A stretch of DNA of 19,034 nucleotides from Serpentinimonas sp. GTDB taxonomy: Bacteria > Pseudomonadota > Gammaproteobacteria > Burkholderiales > Burkholderiaceae_C. Under the pieces are notes generated by a model, which did no database searches, was not told where the DNA came from, and saw only the letters and a program-made list of their open reading frames with translations. Where the stretch lies: positions 1 through 19,034 of the forward strand of contig JALOSG010000019.1 in assembly GCA_025458665.1 (NCBI GenBank). Direction: 5' to 3'. A program made the position numbers and the translations under genes. Shown one piece after another: positions 7,471-14,809 of this stretch. The first letter of the stretch is position 1. Each line of letters begins with the position of its first letter.

Positions 7471-8177
7471 TGCCCGAGCCCGCGGGGTGCTTTGCGCAAC
7501 AACACGACGTTGGCGCGCGGCACCTCGCAGGCCCAGCCGTGCTGCCGCGCGATGCAGTGGAACGTGTGGGCCCGGTAGAACACCACGTGGGTAGGGTCGC
7601 GCCGGTAGTGCCACCGTTCAAACGCGGCATCGCTCGTCTGGAAGGTGGTCATGATGCCCAACCAGCCTCCCGGCTTGAGGAGTTGGTTCAGCCGCCCAAA
7701 CTCCTCGAAGGGCCGATGGAAGTGCTCCACCACCTCGGTGCAGGTGATGAAGTCGTACTGCAGGCCCAACGCGCCGGGCTGCGGGAAGAACAACGGGTCG
7801 TAGAGCGCCATGGGGTGGCCAGCCTCGGTCAGCATGGCAGCCAGAGCAGGCCCTGGCCCACATCCGTAGTCCAGGCCGCAAGCGCCCGGCGGCAGTTTTT
7901 CCAGCAAGGGCGACAGAAGCCGCTTCAGGAAATGGCGGTAGCCTTCGTCGTCCGTCTGGTTCTGGTGGAGTTGGTACTCCGCCTGTTCCTGCGCACGTGT
8001 GGGGCGCTGTGCGGGGTCCAGAAAGGTGGCCTCGCACAGGCTGCAGCGCCAGTACTGGCGTTGCGCCACCGCCAGCAAGGGCGCCACATCTGGCGTAAGG
8101 CAGACCGGGCAGGGCGGAGGGTGTGGGCTGGAAGGGGAGGTGCCTGGCATGGGAGGTGCAGGAAAAGGCAGTGCCAT
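7467..8177 (-). CDS. Class I SAM-dependent methyltransferase with N-terminal zinc ribbon
   Basis: A 236-residue protein. The N-terminus has two CxxC pairs (C23/C26 in CPVC, C45/C48 in CSLC) that should bind zinc. The Rossmann SAM-binding loop LDYGCGPG follows at 102-109, then TCTEVVEHF and LLKPGGWLGIMT, which mark motif II/III of the Methyltransf_23 type. Proteins of this form methylate small molecules or sugars, but the substrate cannot be told here. The start at 8177 has no clear ribosome site; an in-frame ATG at 8150 is an alternative that keeps both CxxC pairs. The TAG stop lies on CTAG at 7467-7470, overlapping the dabA stop on the other strand. It is divergent from the FkbM gene with 56 bp between. 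Confidence 0.85.
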   Translation of the reverse strand: MALPFPAPPMPGTSPSSPHPPPCPVCLTPDVAPLLAVAQRQYWRCSLCEATFLDPAQRPTRAQEQAEYQLHQNQTDDEGYRHFLKRLLSPLLEKLPPGACGLDYGCGPGPALAAMLTEAGHPMALYDPLFFPQPGALGLQYDFITCTEVVEHFHRPFEEFGRLNQLLKPGGWLGIMTTFQTSDAAFERWHYRRDPTHVVFYRAHTFHCIARQHGWACEVPRANVVLLRKAPRGLGH

Positions 8178-8233
8178 GTGGCTGTGGTCAGGCTCGATGC
8201 TACAGCCTGCAAGGCAGCGTCATCCGTGGCACC

Positions 8234-9043
8234 ATGACTTCTTCTTTGGCCTGTCTTATGTCTGTGAATCCTCTCCCTCCTGCCTGGCGCGACCGCCTGG
8301 ACCGCCGCCTGGGCCTGTGGCGGTCATTGTTGATTTACCACGGCATTCCCTGGCGGGGTGCGCAGTTGCGCCGCTTCTACCGCCGTTTTGTGCCCGATGG
8401 TGGCCTGGCTTTCGACGTCGGAGCGCACACGGGCAACCGGCTCGAGACCTTTCTGGCACTGGGTGCGCGGGTGGTGGCGGTGGAACCACAACCGGAGCTG
8501 GTGGCGCTGTTGCGGCGCCGCTTTGGCCCGCGGCCCGATGTGCAGATATGGGCTGGGGCGCTGGGCCGGGAGCCCGGAGAGGCCACGTTGATGAACAGCC
8601 CGCGAACGCCTACGGTGGCCACGCTCTCCAGCGACTTCGTCGACCGTGCCGGCGCCACGGCGGCCTTCCGCGGCGTGCAGTGGCGACCAGGCCCCACGGT
8701 CCCGGTCACCACTCTCGATGTCTTGATCGCGCAGCACGGCGTGCCCGACTTCGTCAAGATCGATGTCGAAGGTTTCGAGCTGCAGGTGTTGCAGGGCCTG
8801 AGCCAGCCATTGACAGCACTTTCCTTCGAGTTCGTGCCCGCTGTGCGGGACGTGGCCCTGGCCTGCATCGACCGGCTGGAGCAACTGGCCGGGCCGGGGC
8901 GTTATCGCTATGCGGTCTCGCTGGGGGAGCAACTCCGGCTGCGGCAGCCCCAGGGCGAAAGCGCCGAAACCATGCGGCAATGGCTACAGGCGTGGCCAGC
9001 GGGTGCTTCTTCGGGGGACATCCACGCCTGGCTGCCCCGTTGA
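8234..9043 (+). CDS. FkbM family SAM-dependent methyltransferase
   Basis: A 269-residue protein with the FkbM-type pattern: FDVGAHTGN at 60-68 (SAM binding), VVAVEPQPE at ~80-88, the threonine-leucine-aspartate stretch VTTLDVL, and the hallmark VKIDVEGFELQVLQGL at 174-189. FkbM enzymes O-methylate sugars, polyketides or lipids; the acceptor here is unknown. The frame is open further upstream to 8123, but similarity begins after ATG 8234 (or ATG 8258). Neither has a good Shine-Dalgarno sequence. It forms a divergent pair with the other methyltransferase, and its 3' end faces the sulfatase gene across 18 bp, so convergent termination is tight. Confidence 0.85.
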   Translation: MTSSLACLMSVNPLPPAWRDRLDRRLGLWRSLLIYHGIPWRGAQLRRFYRRFVPDGGLAFDVGAHTGNRLETFLALGARVVAVEPQPELVALLRRRFGPRPDVQIWAGALGREPGEATLMNSPRTPTVATLSSDFVDRAGATAAFRGVQWRPGPTVPVTTLDVLIAQHGVPDFVKIDVEGFELQVLQGLSQPLTALSFEFVPAVRDVALACIDRLEQLAGPGRYRYAVSLGEQLRLRQPQGESAETMRQWLQAWPAGASSGDIHAWLPR

Positions 9044-9061
9044 CGGCCGTCCACAGCTGCC

Positions 9062-10747
9062 TTACTTCAGTACTTCGCTGCGCGTGTCAAAGGCCTCCAG
9101 CAGCATTTGCGTGAGCCCATGCATGGAGCCCAGCGCGCCTTCCTCTGGCAGGAGACCAGACACAAAGCCCATGGCCCTGAGTCGCTGCAGCAGGGCGGTG
9201 GGCGCGCCAATCACGTGCACCGGAACATCCCAGGAAGCGTCCTGCCCGTTGAGTATGCCGGGTGGCTGATGGTCCCCTACCACGATCAGCAGCAATTGCG
9301 CCGTGGCCGGGTGGTCGAGGTAACTGGCTAGCCAGTCGAACTGGTCGCTGATGCTGCGCAGGTAGGGCACCACCGCCTGACCCGGTGTGGGGGGTGCGGC
9401 CAGCGCGGTGGCCAGCTGGTCGCCGGTATAGGCGTTGGGGGCCAGGGCCTGGTGGGTATCGGGCAGCAGCGGCGGCAGTGGATGGAAGGGCGCGTGCGAC
9501 GTGATGGTGGGAAACACCGCAAACACTGGCGGCCGTGCACCCGCGGTGCGGCTTAACTCCTGCTGGTGCAGCGCAGCCATGGAAGCCTGGTCTGGAATTC
9601 GCCAATAGCCGAAGTCTGGCCCCTGGTAGCCGATGCCCGCATCGTCGGCCACGCGGTCAAAGCCGTAGAAAGAGCCCTCCGGCCAGGGCCGTTTGATGCC
9701 CGGCATCCAGCCTACCGTGCGGTAGCCGTGCGCCGCAAAGTGCGAGACCAGGGAAGGCCGCTGGCTGGTGAGCAGCAGGTTGTAATGGGCGGGGTCCGAT
9801 GTGTCGACCCCGGACAGCAGGCTGGCGTGGGACAGCCACGAAGCTCCGCCAAAGGTGGCGGCCCGAACCCGCCCCGAGACCACTTCACGGCCATTGCGCA
9901 GGAGTGCTTCTTGCAGCCGCTCACGGGCCGGGGCGAGGATGGCGCGGTGGGCGTCGTCGTCGAGGGTGATGGCGCCGTAGGACTCGGCAAACAGCAGCAC
10001 CACGTCCAGCGGACCCTCGTCGGTCTGCAGCGCACTGAGGTCGGTGTCGAACGCGGGGCTGGGGCTCAGAACATCCTCGTTGCGGCTGGGTAGCAGTGCC
10101 TGAGACAGCAGCACTCCTTGCCTCAACACCGTAGGCAGAACCGGCGAGGCAAAGTGTGGGCGGACGTCCCACACCGGCGGCAGGTGTGCCGCGTAGCCCA
10201 GCAGCGCCAGGCCCACGGCGGTCCATACCCAGCGCCGCGAGCGCGCTTGCCGCAGCGCAGGTGTGAGGGCGGCCAGCGCGGCCCGGGCCATGACCCCCAG
10301 TACCAGCAAACCCAGCACCAGCGCCAGGAGCAAGCCCGCCAGTTGCCACCAGGGCCATGAGCCTGCCAGCACTTTGGCCAGCTCATACGCATGTCGGCCG
10401 TCCCAGTAAAGGTGCAGCGGGCGGCCCATCACGGCAGGCGCAGTCACGTTCACATAGCGCAGTACCACCAGCAAGACGCAGCCCGCGGCCCACCAGAACG
10501 CGGCGCGTGCCGTGAGGGCGCCATACCGGCCGACCCAGAGAGCCAGAAGGCCAACAAACAGGCAAGCCTCCAGAGAAAGCCTGGGGGCGAAAGCCACGCC
10601 CATGCCTGGCCAGTGGTTGTCGAAAGTCAGTCCCGCATTGAGCAACAGGAAGCCAGCAACGAATCCCGCCGGTGCCCAGCGCACCAGCAGCGTGTCGGTG
10701 TTTGTCCGTGGTGCGGCTGCCCTGGTATCTGTCGCTGCGTCTGTCAC
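9062..10747 (-). CDS. Membrane-anchored sulfatase / alkaline-phosphatase-superfamily protein (LTA-synthase-like topology)
   Basis: A 561-residue inner-membrane protein with five predicted membrane spans (about residues 22-42, 54-75, 80-100, 130-155, 170-190) and a large C-terminal periplasmic sulfatase-fold domain. The metal-site motifs seen are VVLLFAESYG (~248), TFGGASWLSHASLLSG (likely nucleophile Ser/Thr), TSHAPFHP and VVGDHQPP near the end. Five spans plus such a domain is the layout of LtaS, OpgB and EptA-type enzymes that move phosphoglycerol or phosphoethanolamine onto glycans or lipids. Which group is moved here is not evident. The start overlaps the yceI-like stop by ATGA, so it is the distal gene of a three-gene operon with the CDP-alcohol phosphatidyltransferase, which could supply the lipid donor. 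Substrate assignment is inference. Confidence 0.85.
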   Translation of the reverse strand: MTDAATDTRAAAPRTNTDTLLVRWAPAGFVAGFLLLNAGLTFDNHWPGMGVAFAPRLSLEACLFVGLLALWVGRYGALTARAAFWWAAGCVLLVVLRYVNVTAPAVMGRPLHLYWDGRHAYELAKVLAGSWPWWQLAGLLLALVLGLLVLGVMARAALAALTPALRQARSRRWVWTAVGLALLGYAAHLPPVWDVRPHFASPVLPTVLRQGVLLSQALLPSRNEDVLSPSPAFDTDLSALQTDEGPLDVVLLFAESYGAITLDDDAHRAILAPARERLQEALLRNGREVVSGRVRAATFGGASWLSHASLLSGVDTSDPAHYNLLLTSQRPSLVSHFAAHGYRTVGWMPGIKRPWPEGSFYGFDRVADDAGIGYQGPDFGYWRIPDQASMAALHQQELSRTAGARPPVFAVFPTITSHAPFHPLPPLLPDTHQALAPNAYTGDQLATALAAPPTPGQAVVPYLRSISDQFDWLASYLDHPATAQLLLIVVGDHQPPGILNGQDASWDVPVHVIGAPTALLQRLRAMGFVSGLLPEEGALGSMHGLTQMLLEAFDTRSEVLK

Positions 10748-11373
10748 TGCCGGATGGCCTCGAACTCGATGATCAGGGGCACTTCATCGCCCACCCACCC
10801 GTTGGCTACCGCGTAGTTCATGCCAAAGGCGCTGCGCTGGAAGCTGCCCCGCGCAGAGACTCCCATGACATAAGGGCGCCGGCCCACTGGCCCAATGGGG
10901 GACTCGGCACTTTTGTTCCAGGTGGCCTGCAGGGTCAGGGGCTGCTTCCTGCCCAGCAACTCCAGTTCTCCGCGGATGTCGAAAGTACGTTCCCCGGTGC
11001 GTTGCGCGGAGGAGGCGGTGAACACCATCCTGGGGAACTCGCTGCTGTTCAGGAAATCGGGGCCTTTCAGATGGTCGTCTCGTCGGCGCAGGTTGCTGAA
11101 GACGCTGGCCGTCTCCACCTCGATGCGTACGTCGGACAGTGCGGCGGCCGCTTCGTCAAACCGGTAGCTGCCACGTACCGAGCGGAACATGCCCAGCACC
11201 TTGGCGTAACCAATGTGGTCCACCAGAAAAGCCACCGTGGTGTGTTCGGGGTCTAGCTCGTAGCGGGCGGGCTGCGCCAGGGCCGGCTGGATCAGCAGCA
11301 GGGTACTGGCCAGCCCAGCCCCCCACAGCCAGGAGCAGCGGGAGCGCAACAGATTCGCGAGGGTGAGGGTCAT
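10744..11373 (-). CDS. Secreted YceI family protein (polyisoprenoid-binding-like lipocalin fold)
   Basis: A 209-residue precursor with a Sec signal peptide (basic N-terminus, hydrophobic core WGAGLASTLLLI, cleavage expected after ALA near residue 33). The mature part matches YceI: YELDPEHTTVAFLVDHIGYAKVLGMF, split here as DPEHTTVAFLVDH and GYAKVLGMF, then FEFPRMVF-like SEFPRMVFTA and a beta-rich ending. YceI proteins form an extended beta barrel that binds long isoprenoid or lipid chains in the periplasm. A strong AAGGAG lies six bases before the ATG at 11373. It is the middle gene of the operon, and its stop overlaps the sulfatase start. Together with a phosphatidyltransferase and a membrane sulfatase this points to a lipid-linked process in the envelope; the actual ligand is unknown. 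Confidence 0.9.
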   Translation of the reverse strand: MTLTLANLLRSRCSWLWGAGLASTLLLIQPALAQPARYELDPEHTTVAFLVDHIGYAKVLGMFRSVRGSYRFDEAAAALSDVRIEVETASVFSNLRRRDDHLKGPDFLNSSEFPRMVFTASSAQRTGERTFDIRGELELLGRKQPLTLQATWNKSAESPIGPVGRRPYVMGVSARGSFQRSAFGMNYAVANGWVGDEVPLIIEFEAIRQ

Positions 11374-11387
11374 GGGGAACTCCTTGA

Positions 11388-11423
11388 ATGGCAGGGCTAG
11401 ATGGCAGGACTAGATGGCAGGGC
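11388..11423 (+). repeat. 13-bp tandem repeat, 2.8 copies, at the end of the CDP-alcohol phosphatidyltransferase gene
   Basis: ATGGCAGGGCTAG (11388-11400), ATGGCAGGACTAG (11401-11413) and ATGGCAGGGC (11414-11423) lie head to tail. On the minus strand each full unit contains ATCTAG/CATCTAG, so the first copy supplies the gene's TAG stop (11410-11412) and the next copy is a spare. It appears to be a small replication-slippage duplication in the 36-bp gap before the YceI gene. Confidence 0.9.
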
Positions 11424-12171
11424 GCTGCAGCGCCAGGGCTCGCACATCGATGGCGAAGGACAAGGTCAGCAATCCCAGACTGGCCGCAGCCAGCCACAGG
11501 GACAAAGGCGGCGCCACCACTGGCGCCAGACAGACAATCAGGGCAACCACCTGCAACACACAGACCGTTTGCCTGCGCCGGCTGGGCCGAAGTGGTCCGC
11601 CCAGCCATGGCCAAAGGAAGGCCGCTGCCACGAACAGGTAGCGCATGAGCCCAGCCAGCAGCAGCCAGGCCCCGGCTTGCCCGCTTTGCACCACCAGCAC
11701 ACACAGGACCAGAATGAAAGCGGCATCGGTTTCCATGTCGAACCGTGCGCCGAAGTCACTGGCCAGGCCGCTGCGGCGCGCCAGAGCACCATCCACAGCG
11801 TCCAGCAACGCAGTGCCTGTGGCCACGGCCACCAGCACCCAGCCCTCCCAGCCTGCTTGCCACACCAGCGCGGCCAGCATGGACAGCACGGCCATGCGTG
11901 CCAGCGTCACCCGGTTGGCAGCGCCAAAGCGGCCAAAGGGGTGGCTGTGCAGGCCACGCCAGATCAGCACAGCGCCCACCATATAAAACCCCAGGGCCTG
12001 CGCCACGTACGACACGCCCCAGCCCGTGGCACCCGCCAAAGCGCCTGCCAGCCCCGCTACCAGCACCCCCGCAACGCCCAGATGCATAGCGGTATCCCGC
12101 TGCAGGCTTGCGCGCGCGGCCATGCCCGATGGGCGCGCAGGAGTTAGCAAGGGGTTCTCAGCGGTCTTCAT
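11410..12171 (-). CDS. CDP-alcohol phosphatidyltransferase family protein
   Basis: A 253-residue polytopic membrane protein with about six to eight spans. It carries the full family signature D124-x2-D127-G128-x2-A131-R132-x8-G141-x3-D145-x3-D149 (LLDAVDGALARR then GARFDMETDA), which binds CDP and two metal ions. These enzymes displace CMP from a CDP-alcohol, usually CDP-diacylglycerol, to make a phosphodiester-linked lipid. The acceptor alcohol is not clear, and this is not an obvious PgsA or PssA by sequence. It is the first gene of a minus-strand operon with the YceI and sulfatase genes, divergent from the pterin-like operon across 79 bp. The ATG at 12171 has no strong ribosome site but follows a tiny upstream frame (12182-12208) that does. 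Its stop is embedded in a 13-bp tandem repeat. Confidence 0.9.
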   Translation of the reverse strand: MKTAENPLLTPARPSGMAARASLQRDTAMHLGVAGVLVAGLAGALAGATGWGVSYVAQALGFYMVGAVLIWRGLHSHPFGRFGAANRVTLARMAVLSMLAALVWQAGWEGWVLVAVATGTALLDAVDGALARRSGLASDFGARFDMETDAAFILVLCVLVVQSGQAGAWLLLAGLMRYLFVAAAFLWPWLGGPLRPSRRRQTVCVLQVVALIVCLAPVVAPPLSLWLAAASLGLLTLSFAIDVRALALQRPAI

Positions 12172-12181
12172 GGGCTACAAC

Positions 12182-12208
12182 TTAAACTTCGTTGGCACTG
12201 GCTTTCAT
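12182..12208 (-). CDS. Possible 8-residue leader peptide before the CDP-alcohol phosphatidyltransferase
   Basis: On the minus strand an ATG at 12208 is preceded by GGAG six bases upstream and encodes MKASANEV followed by TAA, ten bases before the ATG of the phosphatidyltransferase, which itself lacks a good ribosome site. Coupled translation from the leader would explain this. It is short enough to arise by chance. Confidence 0.2.
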   Translation of the reverse strand: MKASANEV

Positions 12209-12250
12209 GGTATCTCCAGCCCTATAGACCCGCATTGCACCCGTTTGTTC

Positions 12251-13264
12251 ATGCCTTTGCCCGCACCCTCTTCGGAATCCGCCTCTCCCGTGGTCGCGCA
12301 GGCTTGCTGGACCGTGGGGCCCGGCCGTGCCGAAATCCGCGAGGAAGTGCTGGCCCCGCCGGCTCACGGCGAAGCCCGGGTGCGGACCATGCACAGCGGG
12401 GTGAGCCGGGGCACCGAGACGCTGGTGTTTTCAGGCCAGGTACCGCGCACCGAATGGCAGCGCATGCGCGCGCCCTTCCAGGCTGGCGAGTTTCCATGGC
12501 CGGTGAAGTACGGCTATGTGAATGTGGGGGTGGTGGAGGACGGCCCTGCCGATTGGCTGGGCCGGTCCGTGTTCTGCCTGTACCCGCACCAGACCACCTA
12601 TGTGGCGCCGCTGTCGGCGCTGTGGCCCCTGCCCGAAGGAGTGCCGGCCGCGCGTGCGGTGCTGGCGGCCAACCTGGAGACCGCGATCAATGCGCTGTGG
12701 GATGCCGCACCGCGCGTGGGCGATCGCATTGCCGTGGTGGGCGGCGGTACGGTGGGATTGCTCGTGGCCTGGCTGGCAGCGCGTATTCCGGGCTGCCGGG
12801 TCGAGGTGGTGGATACCGTGGCAGCGCGGGAGAGTGTGGTGGCCAAGCTGGGCGCCAGCTTTGCGCTGCCTGCCGACGCACAGCCCGAGGCCGACTTGGT
12901 GGTGCACGCCAGCGGAAGCGCCGAAGGGCTGACCACCGCGCTGGCGCTGGCTGCCTTCGAGGCCACCGTGCTGGAACTGAGCTGGCACGGCAAGGGCCCG
13001 GTCGCTATTCCGTTGGGGGAAGCCTTCCACTCCCGGCGCCTCACCTTGAAGAGTTCCCAGGTCGGCCACGTGGCCGCCGCGCAGCGCAGCCGCTGGACCC
13101 ACCGCCGGCGCCTGGAACTGGCACTGACGCTGCTGTCCGATCCCGTGCTGGACTGCCTCATCACCCACAGCGCGCCGTTCCACGAATTGCCGCAAGTGCT
13201 GGCGCACCTGGCTGGCCCGCAGGCCAGCGCTACGCTGTGCCAGCGCATCGATTACCCGGTTTGA
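12251..13264 (+). CDS. MDR-superfamily dehydrogenase lacking the usual catalytic zinc cysteine
   Basis: A 337-residue medium-chain dehydrogenase/reductase. The N-terminal GroES-like domain runs to ~residue 140, followed by a Rossmann domain with AVVGGGTVGLLVAWLA (161-176, GxGxxG-type) and VEVVDTVAAR, suggesting NAD-type binding. The segment MHSGVSRGTET (47-57) replaces the GVCGTD-type zinc cysteine motif of classical alcohol dehydrogenases, as in BchC-like relatives, so catalysis is probably zinc-independent. It is the first gene of a plus-strand operon with a PTPS homologue 31 bp downstream, so I infer oxidation or reduction of a pterin side chain or of a sugar to be attached. The frame is open back to 12026, but similarity begins after ATG 12251. 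A TATAGA at 12223-12228 is a possible -10. No Shine-Dalgarno sequence is visible. Confidence 0.85.
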   Translation: MPLPAPSSESASPVVAQACWTVGPGRAEIREEVLAPPAHGEARVRTMHSGVSRGTETLVFSGQVPRTEWQRMRAPFQAGEFPWPVKYGYVNVGVVEDGPADWLGRSVFCLYPHQTTYVAPLSALWPLPEGVPAARAVLAANLETAINALWDAAPRVGDRIAVVGGGTVGLLVAWLAARIPGCRVEVVDTVAARESVVAKLGASFALPADAQPEADLVVHASGSAEGLTTALALAAFEATVLELSWHGKGPVAIPLGEAFHSRRLTLKSSQVGHVAAAQRSRWTHRRRLELALTLLSDPVLDCLITHSAPFHELPQVLAHLAGPQASATLCQRIDYPV

Positions 13265-13295
13265 ATACACCCCCAGCATCCACCAGAAAGTAGCC

Positions 13296-13730
13296 ATGTA
13301 CGCTGTCAACGTCCGAGACCATTTCATGATTGCCCACAGCTTCCGAGGCGAGGTGTTTGGGCCTGCCCAGAGGATGCACGGTGCCACCTATGTGGTGGAT
13401 CTGGAGTTCCGCCGCTCTGCGCTGGACCCGGATGGCGTGGTGGTCGATATCGGGCTCGCCAGCCAGGTCCTCAAGGACGAGCTGGCGGTTCTCAACTTCC
13501 GCAACCTCGATGAAGTGCCCGAGTTCAAGGGCATCAACACCACCACCGAGTTTCTGGCCCGCTGGCTGTTCGATCGTGTGGCAGCCCGCTGGCGCTCTGG
13601 CGAACTGGGCGCCCACGCGCTGCCATCTGGGCAGTCTGCGGGGCTGCTGTCCATGCGGGTCACGCTCAACGAATCGCACGTGGCCTGGGCCTCCTACGAG
13701 GGCACGCTGTCGGCCGGCGCCAGCGCGTGA
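13296..13730 (+). CDS. QueD/6-pyruvoyl-tetrahydropterin synthase homologue with degenerate active site
   Basis: A 144-residue T-fold protein of the COG0720 family. It aligns with QueD/PTPS from AHSF (H14) through RMHGATYVVDL, VVVDIG, VLNFRNLDEVPEF, NTTTEFLARWLFD and the C-terminal LNESHVAWASYE. The pterin-anchoring Glu is kept (E126). However, the HGH motif is HGA (H28 kept, A30 in place of the third zinc His), the catalytic Cys four residues before is A24, and the Asp-His pair of LDHHYLN is N67-F68. It therefore should not run the normal QueD or PTPS reaction, though it may bind a pterin or catalyse something else with other residues (H9, H128). AGAAAG lies six bases before the ATG. Its stop overlaps the glycosyltransferase start (GTGA), so the two are coupled. 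Confidence 0.85.
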   Translation: MYAVNVRDHFMIAHSFRGEVFGPAQRMHGATYVVDLEFRRSALDPDGVVVDIGLASQVLKDELAVLNFRNLDEVPEFKGINTTTEFLARWLFDRVAARWRSGELGAHALPSGQSAGLLSMRVTLNESHVAWASYEGTLSAGASA

Positions 13731-14809
13731 GCAGGCCGCTGCGCCCGGGCAGCCTGGGCTTCCTCGTCCCGGGCGACTGGAACCTGCCCACCGGGGGCTA
13801 CACCTACGACCGGCGCCTCGTCGCCGCCTTGCAAAGCGCCGGGGCACAGGTGCTCGTGTGCAGAGCCGATGGCGCCTGGCCAAGCCCCAGCCAGGCCGAT
13901 CTCGCGCGCACCAACGAGGCACTCTGGCGCCTGCCCGACCAGACTCTCCTTGTGGCCGATGGCCTGGCCTTTGGCGCCATGGCAGAGCTGGTGAGCGCGC
14001 ACGCCCACCGCCTGCGCTGGGTGGCGCTGGTGCACCATCCCCTGCACATGGAAACAGGACTGACCCCGCAGCAACGCCAGCATCTGGCGGCCAGCGAAAC
14101 GGCAGCCCTGCGGCACGCACTCCGCGTCGTGGTCACCAGCGCAGCGACCTTGCTCGACGTGGTGGCCATGGGTGTTCCTGTGGGTCAGGTGCGTGTGGTG
14201 GAGCCTGGCACCGACCCGCCCACCATGACAGGTGCACCCCCCAGGCCCGTGCCGGGGCCTGCACAGGCCAGACCGTTGCAACTGTTGTGCGTAGCCACCT
14301 TGACACCGCGCAAAGGCCACAGCCTTCTGCTGGAAGCGCTGGCCGGGCTGACCCACCTGGCCTGGGAACTGCACTGCGTGGGCAGTGCCGACCGCGACCC
14401 CGCCCATGCTGCGCTGTTGCGCGGGCAGGCTGCACCCCTGGGCCGCCGCGTGCAATGGCACGGGGAGGTGGACCCAACGGCACTGCGGGCCCACTACACC
14501 GCTGCAGATGCTTTCGTCCTGCCCTCTCTGCACGAGGGCTTCGGCATGGTGGTGACGGAGGCGCTGTCCTACGGACTGCCGGTGGTGGCTACCGATGCCG
14601 GTGCGCTGGCCCAGACCCTGCCGGTAGGCGCTGGGCTGCAAGTGGCTGCCGGAGAGGTGGCGCCGCTGCAGTCCGCGCTCGAACAGATACTGACCCGGCC
14701 CGACCTGCGCATGAAGCTGGCTGCAAACGCCCGAGCTTGCGCCCTGAGTCTGCCTACCTGGGCCCAACAGGCCGACCGGTTCCTGAGTGCACTGGAGGAC
14801 CTGCCATGA
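13727..14809 (+). CDS. GT4/GT-B family glycosyltransferase
   Basis: A 360-residue GT-B-fold enzyme. The N-terminal acceptor domain has PGDWNLPTGGYTYDRRL at ~15-31. The C-terminal donor domain has LLCVATLTPRKGHSLLLEAL (~185-204), written here as LLCVATLTPRKGH, and the nucleotide-sugar E-x7-E motif in LHEGFGMVVTEALSYGLPVV, followed by ATDAGALAQ. It would move a sugar from a nucleotide donor onto an acceptor in the cytoplasm. Placement between a PTPS homologue and a methyltransferase, overlapping both (GTGA and ATGA), strongly suggests the same pathway, so a pterin or its precursor is a reasonable inferred acceptor, as in the pterin glycosides of cyanobacteria and green sulfur bacteria. The start is GTG 13727, set by the overlap. 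Confidence 0.87.
   Translation: MSRPLRPGSLGFLVPGDWNLPTGGYTYDRRLVAALQSAGAQVLVCRADGAWPSPSQADLARTNEALWRLPDQTLLVADGLAFGAMAELVSAHAHRLRWVALVHHPLHMETGLTPQQRQHLAASETAALRHALRVVVTSAATLLDVVAMGVPVGQVRVVEPGTDPPTMTGAPPRPVPGPAQARPLQLLCVATLTPRKGHSLLLEALAGLTHLAWELHCVGSADRDPAHAALLRGQAAPLGRRVQWHGEVDPTALRAHYTAADAFVLPSLHEGFGMVVTEALSYGLPVVATDAGALAQTLPVGAGLQVAAGEVAPLQSALEQILTRPDLRMKLAANARACALSLPTWAQQADRFLSALEDLP

Noticed and set aside
6160..7614. A 484-codon minus-strand frame across dabA
   Set aside because: Antisense shadow with no motif; it covers the intact DabA H557/C572 region on the other strand.
13330..14805. The plus-strand frame open from 13330 into the methyltransferase (783 codons in all)
   Set aside because: The part before 14806 is low-complexity Arg/Pro/Ala-rich and overlaps the PTPS homologue and glycosyltransferase in another frame; the methyltransferase domain starts right at ATG 14806.
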